This document shows positions 8,827-17,700 of a stretch of 40,792 nucleotides of DNA, one piece after another; the first letter of the stretch is position 1; each line of letters starts with the position of its first letter. Source of the stretch: Streptomyces sp. PH10-H1 (GTDB lineage: Bacteria; Actinomycetota; Actinomycetes; Streptomycetales; Streptomycetaceae); contig NZ_JASISZ010000025.1 of the NCBI RefSeq assembly GCF_030063355.1, positions 1 through 40,792 of the forward strand, written 5' to 3'. Both the position numbers and the translations under genes were made by a program. The notes under the pieces were generated by a model. The model was not told the origin of the DNA. It worked only from the letters and a program-made list of their open reading frames with translations, and did no database searches.

Positions 8827-9047
8827 CGACCGGATGCTCACATCTTCAAGCTTCGTCCATGACGGCCCGGAATATGCGGTGAGCCGTCCGTACGGAGTAC
8901 GCGAAGAAGTATGTGAAGGAGTACCTGACCGAGTGCACGTCCGAGCACGGGAGCGACCGGCTGCGGCCCGTGTGCCGGGAGGCGTAGCGTCGGCAGCTGA
9001 CCGCACCGGCACCATCATCTGAATCCCAGACATCCGCAACAGCCACC

Positions 9048-9091
9048 GCACCCACCGCACCCACAGCAGCCAGCGCACCCACAGCACCCAC
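9048..9091 (+). repeat. 9-bp periodic GCACCCAC repeats upstream of adnA
   Basis: GCACCCAC occurs four times at 9048, 9057, 9075 and 9084, spaced 9, 18 and 9 bp. Read in the adnA frame it encodes a Thr/Ala/Pro-rich tract with no start codon, so it lies in the 5' flank. The rest of 8827-9107 contains one short coding-like frame (8883-8987) and no clear promoter. Confidence 0.6.
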
Positions 9092-9107
9092 GGAACCGGC
9101 GAACCAC

Positions 9108-12100
9108 GTGACCTCCTCCCCCCCTCGACCGACGCAGCGCGCGCCGCACCGGGGGACCGACACGGGCACAGCCGCCTACCGTCTGCTGCGGACCCCGCCC
9201 GCGCGGACCGAGCCTCCTGTGCTGGACGCGGCACAGCGTGCGGTGGTTGAGCACCGGGCAGGACCGCTGCTGGTCCTGGCCGGGCCGGGTACCGGCAAGA
9301 CCACGACGCTCGTCGAGGCGGTCGCGGAACGGGTTCGGCTCGGCACCGCCCCCGAGCGGATTCTCGTCCTCACGTTCAGCCGCAAGGCGGCCGTCGAGCT
9401 CCGGGACCGGATGGCCGCGCGCATGGGGGGCACGGCCGTCGCCCAGGCGACCACGTTCCACTCCTTCTGCTATGCTCTGGTGCGCGCGCACCAGGACCCC
9501 GAACTGTTCGCCGATCCGCTGCGGCTGCTGTCGGGACCCGAGCAGGATGTCGTCGTCCGCGAGCTGCTGGCCGGCCAGACCGCGCTGGAGAAGGGCGGGC
9601 GCGCCAGGGTCCGCTGGCCCGACGACCTGCGGGCCGCGCGCACCACGCGCGGCTTCGCCGACGAGGTGCGCGCGGTGCTGGCCCGCAGCCGCGAGCTGGG
9701 CCTGGGACCGGCGGCGCTGCAGGACTTCGCCCGCCGCATCGGCCGCCCCGACTGGTCGGCTGCGGCGTCCTTCCTCGCCGAGTACCTCGATGTGCTCGAC
9801 CTCCAGGGCGTCCTCGACTACGCCGAGCTGCTGCACCGCGCGGTGCTGCTCGCCGAGCACCCGGAGGTCTTCACGGCCCTGTCCGGGCAGTACGACGTCG
9901 TCTTCGTCGACGAGTACCAGGACACCGACCCGGCACAGGTCCGGCTGCTCCGGGCCCTGGCCGGCCAGGGCCGCACCCTTGTCGCCTTCGGCGACCCCGA
10001 CCAGTCGATCTACGCCTTCCGCGGCGCCGACGTGAACGGCATCCTCGAATTCCCCGACGCCTTCCCGCAGCGCGACGGCCGTCCCGCGCCCGTCCATGTG
10101 CTCGCCGTCTCGCGCCGCGCGGGCGCCGCACTGCTGGACGCCACCCGCCTCGTCACCCGCCGGATGTCGCTCCCTCGGCTCCCCGCCGCCGCCGTCCGCG
10201 CCCACCGCGAGCTGGTCCCGGTCCGCGACGGCGGTTCGGTCGCCGTCCGTACGTACCCGATGGCCGGCGCCGAACTCGACGGCATCGCCGACACCCTGCG
10301 CCGCGCGCACTTGGAGGACGGTATCCCGTGGCGCGACATGGCTGTGCTCGTACGCGCCGGCTCCCGCTCCATCCCCGGGCTGCGCCGCGCCCTCACCTCC
10401 GCCGGCGTCCCCATCGAGATAGACGGCGATGACCTCCCCCTCCGCCACGAACCCGCCGTCGCCCCGCTCCTCCTCGCCCTGCGCGCCGCCGCCACCGGTG
10501 CCACTGCGGCACCTGTCACGGATCTCGGCGGTCCCGCCGCAGTGGACAGCGCCGAGCGGACGGGCGAATCCGGCGCCGACGCGCCGGAGCAGGAGCCCGC
10601 CACCTACGCGCCGGAGCCGGCCCCCGGCCCCGCACTCGTCCCAGGCCAGAGGCACGCCCCCGAGGCCGACGAGGCGGACGAGGCCGACCAGGATCCGGCC
10701 CCGAGCCCTGCACCCGTTGCGGGTCCCGAGCACGCCCCGGACCGCCCGGCCGGGTCCGGCGGGTCCGCCGGGTCCGGCCAGGACCGTAGCGGCGGCCCCG
10801 AGGCCGCCCCGGTTTCCGGGCCGCACCCCGAGGGCGTGAGCGTCGAGGACGCGATCGCGCTGCTGACGTCGCCGCTCGGCGGCATGGACGCCGCGGACCT
10901 CCGCCGGCTGGGGCGGGCGTTGCGGGAGGAGGAGCGGACCGCGGGCCGCGCCGTGCCGCGGGCTTCCGACGTGCTGATCGCGGAGGCGCTGGGGGAGCCG
11001 GAGCGGCTGGTGGCGCACGATCCGGCGTACGCGCGCGGAGCGCTGCGGCTGGGGTCGCTGCTGCGGAAGGCGCGGGAGCTGCTGGAGGGCGGGGGTACGG
11101 CGGAGCAGGCGCTGTGGGAGCTGTGGGACGGTTCGCCCTGGCCGCAGCGGCTGGAGCGGGCGGCCACGCGCGGCGGGACGGCCGGGCGGAACGCTGACCG
11201 GGATCTGGACGCGGTGTGCGCGCTGTTCGAGACGGCGGCGCGCGCCGAGGAACGCACCGGCGGCCGCGGCGCGCTGAACTTCCTCGAGGAGCTGGACGCC
11301 CAGGACATCGCCGCCGACACGCTGAGCCGCCGGGCGGTACGTACCGACGCGGTACGGCTGATGACCGCGCACCGTTCCAAGGGCCTGGAGTGGCGGCTGG
11401 TGGTGGTCGCCGGGGTGCAGGAGGGCCTGTGGCCCGACCTGCGCCGCCGGGGTTCGCTGCTCGAGGCGGACCGGATCGGCCGCGACGGCCTCGCCGAACC
11501 GCTCACGCCCGGCGCGCTGCTGGCCGAGGAGCGGCGGCTGTTCTACGTGGCGGCGACCCGCGCCAAGGAACGGCTCGTCGTCACCGCGGTCAAGGCGGCG
11601 GCGGACGACGGCGACCAGCCGTCCCGTTTCCTGACCGAGCTCGGCGTCGAGCCGCAGGACGTCACCCACCGTCCGCGGCGCCCGCTGGCCGTCTCCGCTC
11701 TCGTCGCGGAACTGCGCGCGACGACCGTCGACCCGGCCGCGTCCCCGGCGCTGCGCGAGGCCGCCGCGCTGCGGCTGGCCCGGCTCGCCGCGCTGAACGA
11801 CGCCGGGCACGCGCTCGTACCGTCCGCGCACCCGGACCGCTGGTGGGGCCTGTACGAGCCGACCCGGTCGGCCGTTCCGCTGCGGGACCGCGACCAGCCG
11901 GTCGCGCTGTCCGGCAGCGCGCTGGACCAGCTCGCCAACACCTGCTCGCTGCAGTGGTTCCTGGGCCGGGAGGTCAAGGCGGAGCCCCCGTCGACCGCCG
12001 CTCAGGGCTTCGGCAATGTCGTGCACGTGCTGGCCGACGAGGTCGCCTCCGGTCGGACCCCGGCCGATCTGGATGTGCTGATGGCCCGGCTGGACTCCGT

Positions 12101-12746
12101 GTGGGACGCCCTGGCCTTCGACGCGCCGTGGAAATCCCTGCAGGAGAAGCGGAACGCGCGGGCCGCACTGGAACGCTTCCTGCACTGGCACGTCATGGAG
12201 CGCGGCCGCGAATCCGTCGCCACGGAGCACGGCTTCGACGTCGTCCTCGAAGCGGGCGAGGTCCAGGTCCGGATCCGCGGCAGCATGGACCGGGTCGAGA
12301 CGGACGCGGACGGCCATGCCTATGTCGTCGACTTCAAGACCGGCAAGTCCAAGCCGACGGCGAAAGAGGTCGACCGCCACCCGCAGCTCGCCGTCTACCA
12401 GCTGGCGGTCCGCGAGGGCGCGGTCGACGAGCTCTTCGGCGGCGGCCGCCCGGAGCCGGGCGGCGCCGAACTCGTACAGCTGCGCCTCGGCGCGACGAAG
12501 AAGGACGGCGGCGACACCGTCCCGGCCGTCCAGCGCCAGCAACCCTTGGAGGGGAAGGCAGCGGAGCCCGGTGCGGAAGGCGGTGCGGAGGGTGGAGCGG
12601 GCGAGTGGGTGGAGGACCTGCTGGCCGGCGCGGCCGGCCGGGTCCTGGACGAGCGCTTCACCCCGGCCACCGGCCAGCACTGCACACATTGCGCGTTCCG
12701 GGCGGCCTGCAGCGCGCAGCCGGAGGGCCGGCACGTCGTGGAGTAG
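9108..12746 (+). CDS. adnA: AdnA-like subunit of the AdnAB helicase-nuclease
   Basis: A 1212-residue UvrD/Rep-type helicase with a C-terminal RecB-like nuclease. Walker A GPGTGKTT is at residues 59-66, DEYQDT at about 268-273, GDPDQSIYAFRGA near 294, and motif VI region VAATRAKERL near 810. A low-complexity Pro/Ala/Gly/Asp insertion fills about 464-574. The nuclease has GSMDRVE and VVDFKTGKSKP (about 1057-1083) plus an iron-sulfur cysteine set: Cys946 and C1192-x2-C1195-x5-C1201, as in AddB and AdnA. AdnA pairs with AdnB to resect DNA double-strand breaks. The GTG at 9108 is the first possible start after an in-frame TAG at 8985; no ribosome site is visible. It is longer than the mycobacterial protein (about 1050 residues), mainly through the insertion. 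Confidence 0.9.
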   Translation: MTSSPPRPTQRAPHRGTDTGTAAYRLLRTPPARTEPPVLDAAQRAVVEHRAGPLLVLAGPGTGKTTTLVEAVAERVRLGTAPERILVLTFSRKAAVELRDRMAARMGGTAVAQATTFHSFCYALVRAHQDPELFADPLRLLSGPEQDVVVRELLAGQTALEKGGRARVRWPDDLRAARTTRGFADEVRAVLARSRELGLGPAALQDFARRIGRPDWSAAASFLAEYLDVLDLQGVLDYAELLHRAVLLAEHPEVFTALSGQYDVVFVDEYQDTDPAQVRLLRALAGQGRTLVAFGDPDQSIYAFRGADVNGILEFPDAFPQRDGRPAPVHVLAVSRRAGAALLDATRLVTRRMSLPRLPAAAVRAHRELVPVRDGGSVAVRTYPMAGAELDGIADTLRRAHLEDGIPWRDMAVLVRAGSRSIPGLRRALTSAGVPIEIDGDDLPLRHEPAVAPLLLALRAAATGATAAPVTDLGGPAAVDSAERTGESGADAPEQEPATYAPEPAPGPALVPGQRHAPEADEADEADQDPAPSPAPVAGPEHAPDRPAGSGGSAGSGQDRSGGPEAAPVSGPHPEGVSVEDAIALLTSPLGGMDAADLRRLGRALREEERTAGRAVPRASDVLIAEALGEPERLVAHDPAYARGALRLGSLLRKARELLEGGGTAEQALWELWDGSPWPQRLERAATRGGTAGRNADRDLDAVCALFETAARAEERTGGRGALNFLEELDAQDIAADTLSRRAVRTDAVRLMTAHRSKGLEWRLVVVAGVQEGLWPDLRRRGSLLEADRIGRDGLAEPLTPGALLAEERRLFYVAATRAKERLVVTAVKAAADDGDQPSRFLTELGVEPQDVTHRPRRPLAVSALVAELRATTVDPAASPALREAAALRLARLAALNDAGHALVPSAHPDRWWGLYEPTRSAVPLRDRDQPVALSGSALDQLANTCSLQWFLGREVKAEPPSTAAQGFGNVVHVLADEVASGRTPADLDVLMARLDSVWDALAFDAPWKSLQEKRNARAALERFLHWHVMERGRESVATEHGFDVVLEAGEVQVRIRGSMDRVETDADGHAYVVDFKTGKSKPTAKEVDRHPQLAVYQLAVREGAVDELFGGGRPEPGGAELVQLRLGATKKDGGDTVPAVQRQQPLEGKAAEPGAEGGAEGGAGEWVEDLLAGAAGRVLDERFTPATGQHCTHCAFRAACSAQPEGRHVVE

Positions 12747-12765
12747 GCCGGCACGTAGTGGAGTG
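12726..12765. repeat. 20-bp tandem duplication spanning the adnA stop codon
   Basis: Two 20-bp units, 12726-12745 and 12746-12765, differ at two positions. The first contains the last adnA codons and the stop. Degenerate further units (GGCGGGCATGACG, GGGCCGGCATGACATG) follow to about 12800. Confidence 0.8.
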
Positions 12766-12903
12766 GGCGGGCATGACGTGAGCGGGCCGGCATGACATGA
12801 GAGCTGAGGGACGGGAGTGACGTATGCCTCGGTCGTGCAACCCTTCCGGTGATTCGTGCGTCAGTTCGGCATAAGGGCGTAAGGGTCTGTGAGGTGAGGG
12901 AAA

Positions 12904-13719
12904 GTGGCCGTCGTGGCGTTCAGGCGCAAAGTAGTCGCAGTCGTCGTGGCCTGCGTTACCGCTGTCACCGCCACGGGAGCGCTGTCCGGCTGCCAGGGCG
13001 GTACGTCGGACCGCGGGAGTGGGGCCCGTTGGGCGGTGGAGCCGTCCAGCACGGCCACGGGCGGAGCGAACGGCTCGCTGGACGGACTGACGGCGCCGGA
13101 GATATCCCGCCGGATGTGGGACGCGATGAATTCGACCACCTCCATGACCCTGAACTTCTCCGGAGTACTCCGTACCAAGGCGATGCGGATGAAGATCGCG
13201 ATGTCCACCGACGGCAAGTGCGCCGCCGCGGTGGGGCAGAGCGGCTGGACGATGCAGATCATCAGAACCGACGACGGGACGTCGTACATCAAGGGTGATC
13301 CCGGCTACTGGAAGGCGATGGGTCCCAAGGGCAAGTCCGTCGGGGAACTGGCAGGCAGCCGGTGGATCAGGTTTCCCGCCACATCCGTCCCGGGCAGGAG
13401 GATGTCCCGTTCCTGCGACATGAAGGCATTCCTCGGGAAGATGAAGCCGAACCACACCTCGTCCACGAAGGGCGGGCCGGGCGCGGTCGACGGACAGCCG
13501 GTCGTCACCATCAGGCAGAAGGACGCAGCGGGGACGAGCATCCTCTCGGTGGCGGCGAAGGGCACGCCCTACCTGGTGAAGCTCGCGTCGGCGCGGGACG
13601 GGCTGAACGTCACCTTCGGAGACTTCGGCGAGCCGGTCCGTGTCGCTGCCCCGCCCGCGAACCAGACGATCGATCTCACGCTGTTCGGCGGCGACTCGGG
13701 CCTCGGCCTCGACGCCTGA
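12904..13719 (+). CDS. Lipoprotein, LppX/LprG-like fold likely (paralog 1)
   Basis: A 271-residue exported lipoprotein. The N-terminus has RRK, a hydrophobic stretch and the lipobox LSGC, with the lipidated Cys at residue 30. The mature domain starts with LTAPEISRRMW and ends in GTPYLVKLASA...FGDFGEPV..AAPP, a pattern of actinobacterial LppX/LprAFG- or LolA-type lipid-binding lipoproteins; that fold assignment is inference. Internal KCAAAVG and SRSCDMKAF supply two further cysteines, which could form a disulfide. The GTG start follows AGGTGAGGG. It is clearly paralogous to the next gene, indicating a tandem duplication, and it lies between adnA and adnB. Confidence 0.8.
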   Translation: MAVVAFRRKVVAVVVACVTAVTATGALSGCQGGTSDRGSGARWAVEPSSTATGGANGSLDGLTAPEISRRMWDAMNSTTSMTLNFSGVLRTKAMRMKIAMSTDGKCAAAVGQSGWTMQIIRTDDGTSYIKGDPGYWKAMGPKGKSVGELAGSRWIRFPATSVPGRRMSRSCDMKAFLGKMKPNHTSSTKGGPGAVDGQPVVTIRQKDAAGTSILSVAAKGTPYLVKLASARDGLNVTFGDFGEPVRVAAPPANQTIDLTLFGGDSGLGLDA

Positions 13720-13731
13720 GCGGGTCCGGGC

Positions 13732-13773
13732 GAGGGCTTGGACGAGGGCTTGGACGAAGGCTTGGACGAGGGC
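13732..13773. repeat. 12-bp tandem repeat between lipoprotein genes
   Basis: GAGGGCTTGGAC is present at 13732-13743 and 13744-13755, GAAGGCTTGGAC at 13756-13767, then a partial copy. It begins 12 nt past the stop of the first lipoprotein. A small GGGCC-GGAC-GGCCC hairpin follows at 13770-13783 and may act as a weak terminator. Confidence 0.75.
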
Positions 13774-13858
13774 CGGACGGCCCGGGGCAAAGTCGTTGCG
13801 CGGCCATGTTCTCCTTGTCCTTATGAGGGTGGCGGGTGTGGGCAGAGGGTGGAATCCG

Positions 13859-14665
13859 GTGGCAGTGAAGCGGAATGTCGTGGCGGTCTCGCTGGTCGGT
13901 GCGGCCGTGGCGGGCGGACTGGTCGGCTGCGGTGGGGACACGTCGAACGGCACGGTGTTCGGGACGAAGCCGAAACCATCTGTCTCGGCTTCGGGGAGCA
14001 CCGCAGGGGCGACGGGGCTCGACGCCTTCACCGCGAAGGAGATCTCCGACAGGGCGAAGGACGCGCTCAAGTCCGTCTCGTCGGTGAAGGTGGACTTCGC
14101 GGCGGTGGACCGGGGCAAGGCCGTCCAGCTGAAGGCGGCCATGTCGAGGTCGGGTGAGTGCGCCGGTGCGATGAGCCAGGGCAAAGAGACCATGCAGTTC
14201 ATCGGCGCGGACCACGTCAGTTACATGAAGGCCAATGACGCCTTCTGGAAGGACGCGGGCGGAAAGAACGCCGACGGCCTGCTCGAGCTGGTGCACGGCA
14301 AGTGGATGAAGGTTCCGGGCGACGCCGCCAAGGACAAGGACCTGGCGTCCTTCTGCGACCTGGACACCTTCCTGAAGGAGCTGTCGTCGGACGACGATGC
14401 CGCCACGTTCAGCAAGGGCCGGCCCACGACGGTCGACGGGCAGCCCGTCGTCACGATCATCCAGAAGAAGTCCGCCACGACGACGACGATCTATGTGGCG
14501 TCCGTGGGCACGCCGTACCCGCTGAAGATCACCAACGAGGGCGGCAGCGGGCCCGGCCACGCCACCTTCGCCGACTTCGACAAGCCGGTCAAAGCGGTGG
14601 CCCCGCCGGCCTCCGAGACGGTGGACGTGAGCAAGTTCATGGGCGACGGCAGCAAGAGCGTCTGA
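13859..14665 (+). CDS. Lipoprotein, LppX/LprG-like fold likely (paralog 2)
   Basis: A 268-residue lipoprotein and paralog of the preceding gene. The signal sequence MAVKRNVVAVSLVG leads to lipobox LVGC with Cys24. The shared blocks are FTAKEISDRAKDALKS, the cysteines in GECAGAMSQ and ASFCDLDTFL, DGQPVVTIIQKK, and the C-terminal GTPYPLKI plus FADFDKPV. I chose the GTG at 13859 because it aligns the N-terminus with its paralog; an ATG at 13823 would add 12 residues ahead of the signal sequence. Such lipoproteins are thought to carry or sense hydrophobic ligands at the membrane face. Here the context gives no pathway, since both neighbours are DNA-repair genes. Confidence 0.8.
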   Translation: MAVKRNVVAVSLVGAAVAGGLVGCGGDTSNGTVFGTKPKPSVSASGSTAGATGLDAFTAKEISDRAKDALKSVSSVKVDFAAVDRGKAVQLKAAMSRSGECAGAMSQGKETMQFIGADHVSYMKANDAFWKDAGGKNADGLLELVHGKWMKVPGDAAKDKDLASFCDLDTFLKELSSDDDAATFSKGRPTTVDGQPVVTIIQKKSATTTTIYVASVGTPYPLKITNEGGSGPGHATFADFDKPVKAVAPPASETVDVSKFMGDGSKSV

Positions 14666-14738
14666 CGGGCACCCGGGCGGGGGCGCCCTGCGGCGGGCGT
14701 CCGTGACCGGGCGTCCGCCGGTTGTCGGTGGGGCCCGT

Positions 14739-14744
14739 TAGCCT
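14739..14744 (+). promoter_or_regulatory. Leaderless-type -10 box of adnB
   Basis: TAGCCT lies 7 nt before the GTG at 14752 inside CCCGTTAGCCTCA. The same block recurs before the M20 peptidase gene (18388) with the same 7-nt spacing. There is no ribosome site, so a leaderless transcript is likely. No convincing -35 is visible. Confidence 0.5.
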
Positions 14745-14751
14745 CACTGGG

Positions 14752-17700
14752 GTGGCAGCACGCATCACGGATCCCGAGCAGCTCAAGGCGCTCCTCGGCA
14801 TCCCCTTCACCCCGGAGCAGATGGAGTGTGTCACCGCACCCCTCGCCCCGAATGTGATCGTGGCCGGGGCCGGCTCCGGCAAGACCACGGTGATGGCCGC
14901 CCGTGTCGTCTGGCTGGTCGGGACGGGGCAGGTCGCCCCGGAGGAAGTACTCGGCCTGACGTTCACCAACAAGGCCGCCGGTGAGCTGTCCGAGCGGGTC
15001 CGCAGGGCGCTCGTCCAGGCCGGGATCACCGATCCTGACCCGGTCGGCCCGGTCGGCCCGGTCGGCCCGGTCGGCCCCGCCGGTTCCGCCGACGCCGTCG
15101 GCCCTGCCGGTCCCGGGGCGGCGCCCGGGGAGGGCGCCGGCGGTGATCCGCAGATCTCGACGTACCACGCCTTCGCCGGCCAGCTCCTCAAGGAGCACGG
15201 CCTGCGTATCGGCCTGGAGCCCACCGCCCGCCTCCTGGCCGACGCCACCCGCTACCAGCTCGCCGCTAAGGTGCTGCGCGCCGCCCCCGGCCCGTATCCG
15301 GCGCTGACCAAGAGCCTTCCCGCTCTGGTCAGCGACCTTCTCGCACTGGAGGGCGAGGTCAATGAGCACCTCGTCCCGCTGGACCGGCTGCGCGCCTTCG
15401 ACACCGGCTGGCTCGACGACCTGGCCCCCGTCAAGCTCAGCAACGCCGACCTGCGCAAGCTGCCGGAGACCGCCCAGGCCCGCCAGGACCTCACCGGGCT
15501 CGCCGCCGCCTACCGCGAGCAGAAGCAGCGCCGCGACCTGCTGGACTTCGGCGACCAGATCGCCCTGTCGGCGACCGTGGCCCGCACCCGACCGGAGGTC
15601 GGCCGGATCCTGCGCGAGCAGTACAAGGTGGTGCTGCTCGACGAGTACCAGGACACCTCCGTCGCCCAGCGCCTGCTGCTCGCCGGGCTGTTCGGCGGCG
15701 AGGGCACCGGCCATCCGGTCACCGCCGTCGGCGACCCCTGCCAGGCGATCTACGGCTGGCGAGGCGCCTCCGTCGCCAACCTCGACGATTTCCCCGCGCA
15801 CTTCCCGAACGCCGACGGGACGCCCGCCCGCCGTTTCTCGCTCAGTGAGAACCGCCGCAGCGGCGGCCGGCTGCTCGACCTCGCCAACGGTCTCGCCACC
15901 GAGCTGCGCGCCCGCCACGAAGGCGTCGAAGCGCTGCGCCCCGCCCCCGGCGCCGAGCGCGACGGGCTCGTGCGCTGCGCCCTGCTGTCCAGCCAGGCCG
16001 AGGAGATCGACTGGATCGCCGACTCCCTCGCGCACCTGGTGAACACCGGCACCGAGCCCGGCGAGATCGCCGTCCTGTGCCGTACGACGGGCCATTTCGC
16101 CGACATCCATGCCGCGCTCGTCGCCCGTGACATCCCCGTCGAGGTCGTGGGCCTGTCCGGGCTGCTCCATCTGCCCGAGGTCGCCGACCTGGTCGCCGTC
16201 TGCGAAGTCCTGCACGACCCGACGGCGAACGCCTCGCTCGTCCGGCTGCTCACCGGCCCCCGCTGGCGCATCGGTGCCCGCGACCTGGCGCTGCTCGGCC
16301 GCCGGGCCCGCGTGCTCGTCCGGTACGGACCCGCAGGCGGGGAGGACGATCCCGAGCGGCGGCTCGCGGCAGCCGTCGAAGGCGTCGATCCGGCCGAGGT
16401 CGTCTCGCTCGCCGACGCCCTGGAGACCTTCCTCGACAGCGACCCGGGCGACGATCTGCCGTTCTCCCCCGAGGCGCGGGTCCGCTTCGCCCGGCTCGCG
16501 GCCGAGATTCGCGATCTGCGGCGCGCGCTGGCCGACCCGCTGATGGACGTGCTCCACCGGGTGCTCGCGGTCACCGGTCTCGAGGTCGAGCTGTCCGCGT
16601 CCCCGCACGCGCTGGCCGCCCGCCGCCGCGAGACGCTGAACGCGTTCCTCGACATCGCCGCCACCTTCGCCTCCCTCGACGGCGAGGCGACCCTGCTCGC
16701 CTTCCTCGGCTTCCTGCGCACCGCCGCCCAGTACGAGAAGGGCCTGGACAGCTCGCTGCCCGGCGGCGAGAACACGGTGAAGGTGCTCACCGCGCACAAG
16801 TCGAAGGGCCTGGAATGGGATGTCGTGGCCGTCCCGGGACTGGTGAAGAAGGGCTTTCCGAACGAGCGCGGCCGCGAGCTGTGGACCGCCAACGCCAAGG
16901 TCCTGCCGCACGCGCTGCGCGGCGACGCGGCGACCCTCCCCGATGTCGGCGCATGGTCGAAGGCGGGCCTCGACACCTTCCGCGACGCGATGAAGGAGCA
17001 CAACCGGATCGAGGAACTCCGCCTCGGCTATGTCACCTTCACCCGGCCCCGCTCGCTGCTGCTCGGCTCCGGCTACTGGTGGGGGCCCACCCAGAAGACC
17101 CCGTACGGCCCGTCCGCCTTCCTCGACGCCCTGCGGCTGCACTGCGAGGCGGGCCACGGAGAGATCGAGCAGTGGACGGAGGCTCCCGCTGAGGACGCCG
17201 TCAACCCGGCGCTGGCGACTTCCGTCGAGCACGCCTGGCCGCTGCCGCTCGACCCCACCGCCCTCGAGCGCCGCCGCCAGGCGGCCAGGACGGTCCTCGC
17301 GTATCTGGACGCCCCACCGGAGCACGCTCACGCGTTCGGGGACGGGGACGGGGACGGGGACGGGGAGGCGGATGACGCCGGGGAGCCGGCGTTCGACGAG
17401 GCGGACTGGGCGGACGAGGAGGAGCGGCTGGACGAGGAGTGGGCGGGCGCAGACTGGGACGAGCTCTTGGCGGAGCGTCCCGCCGGCCACCCCGCTGGCG
17501 CCACCGACCTCGCGGACGGCCCAATCGACCGATCCGCCGACGGATCTGCCGACCGCCCCGCCGACCGCCCCGCCGACCCCGGTCACACCGAGGCCGGCAC
17601 CGCCGCCGGGGTCCCGGCACGGGCTCACCCCGAGCCCTCCCACGCCCTCGTCCCCGAGGAGTCCCGCCTCGTCGCCTCCTGGGACCGCGATCTGGACGCG

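Noticed and set aside
9015..12734. Very long minus-strand frame (over 1200 codons) opposite adnA
   Set aside because: It is the antisense frame of a high-GC gene; its Arg/Gly/Val-rich, domain-free product and lack of a ribosome site mark it as a shadow.
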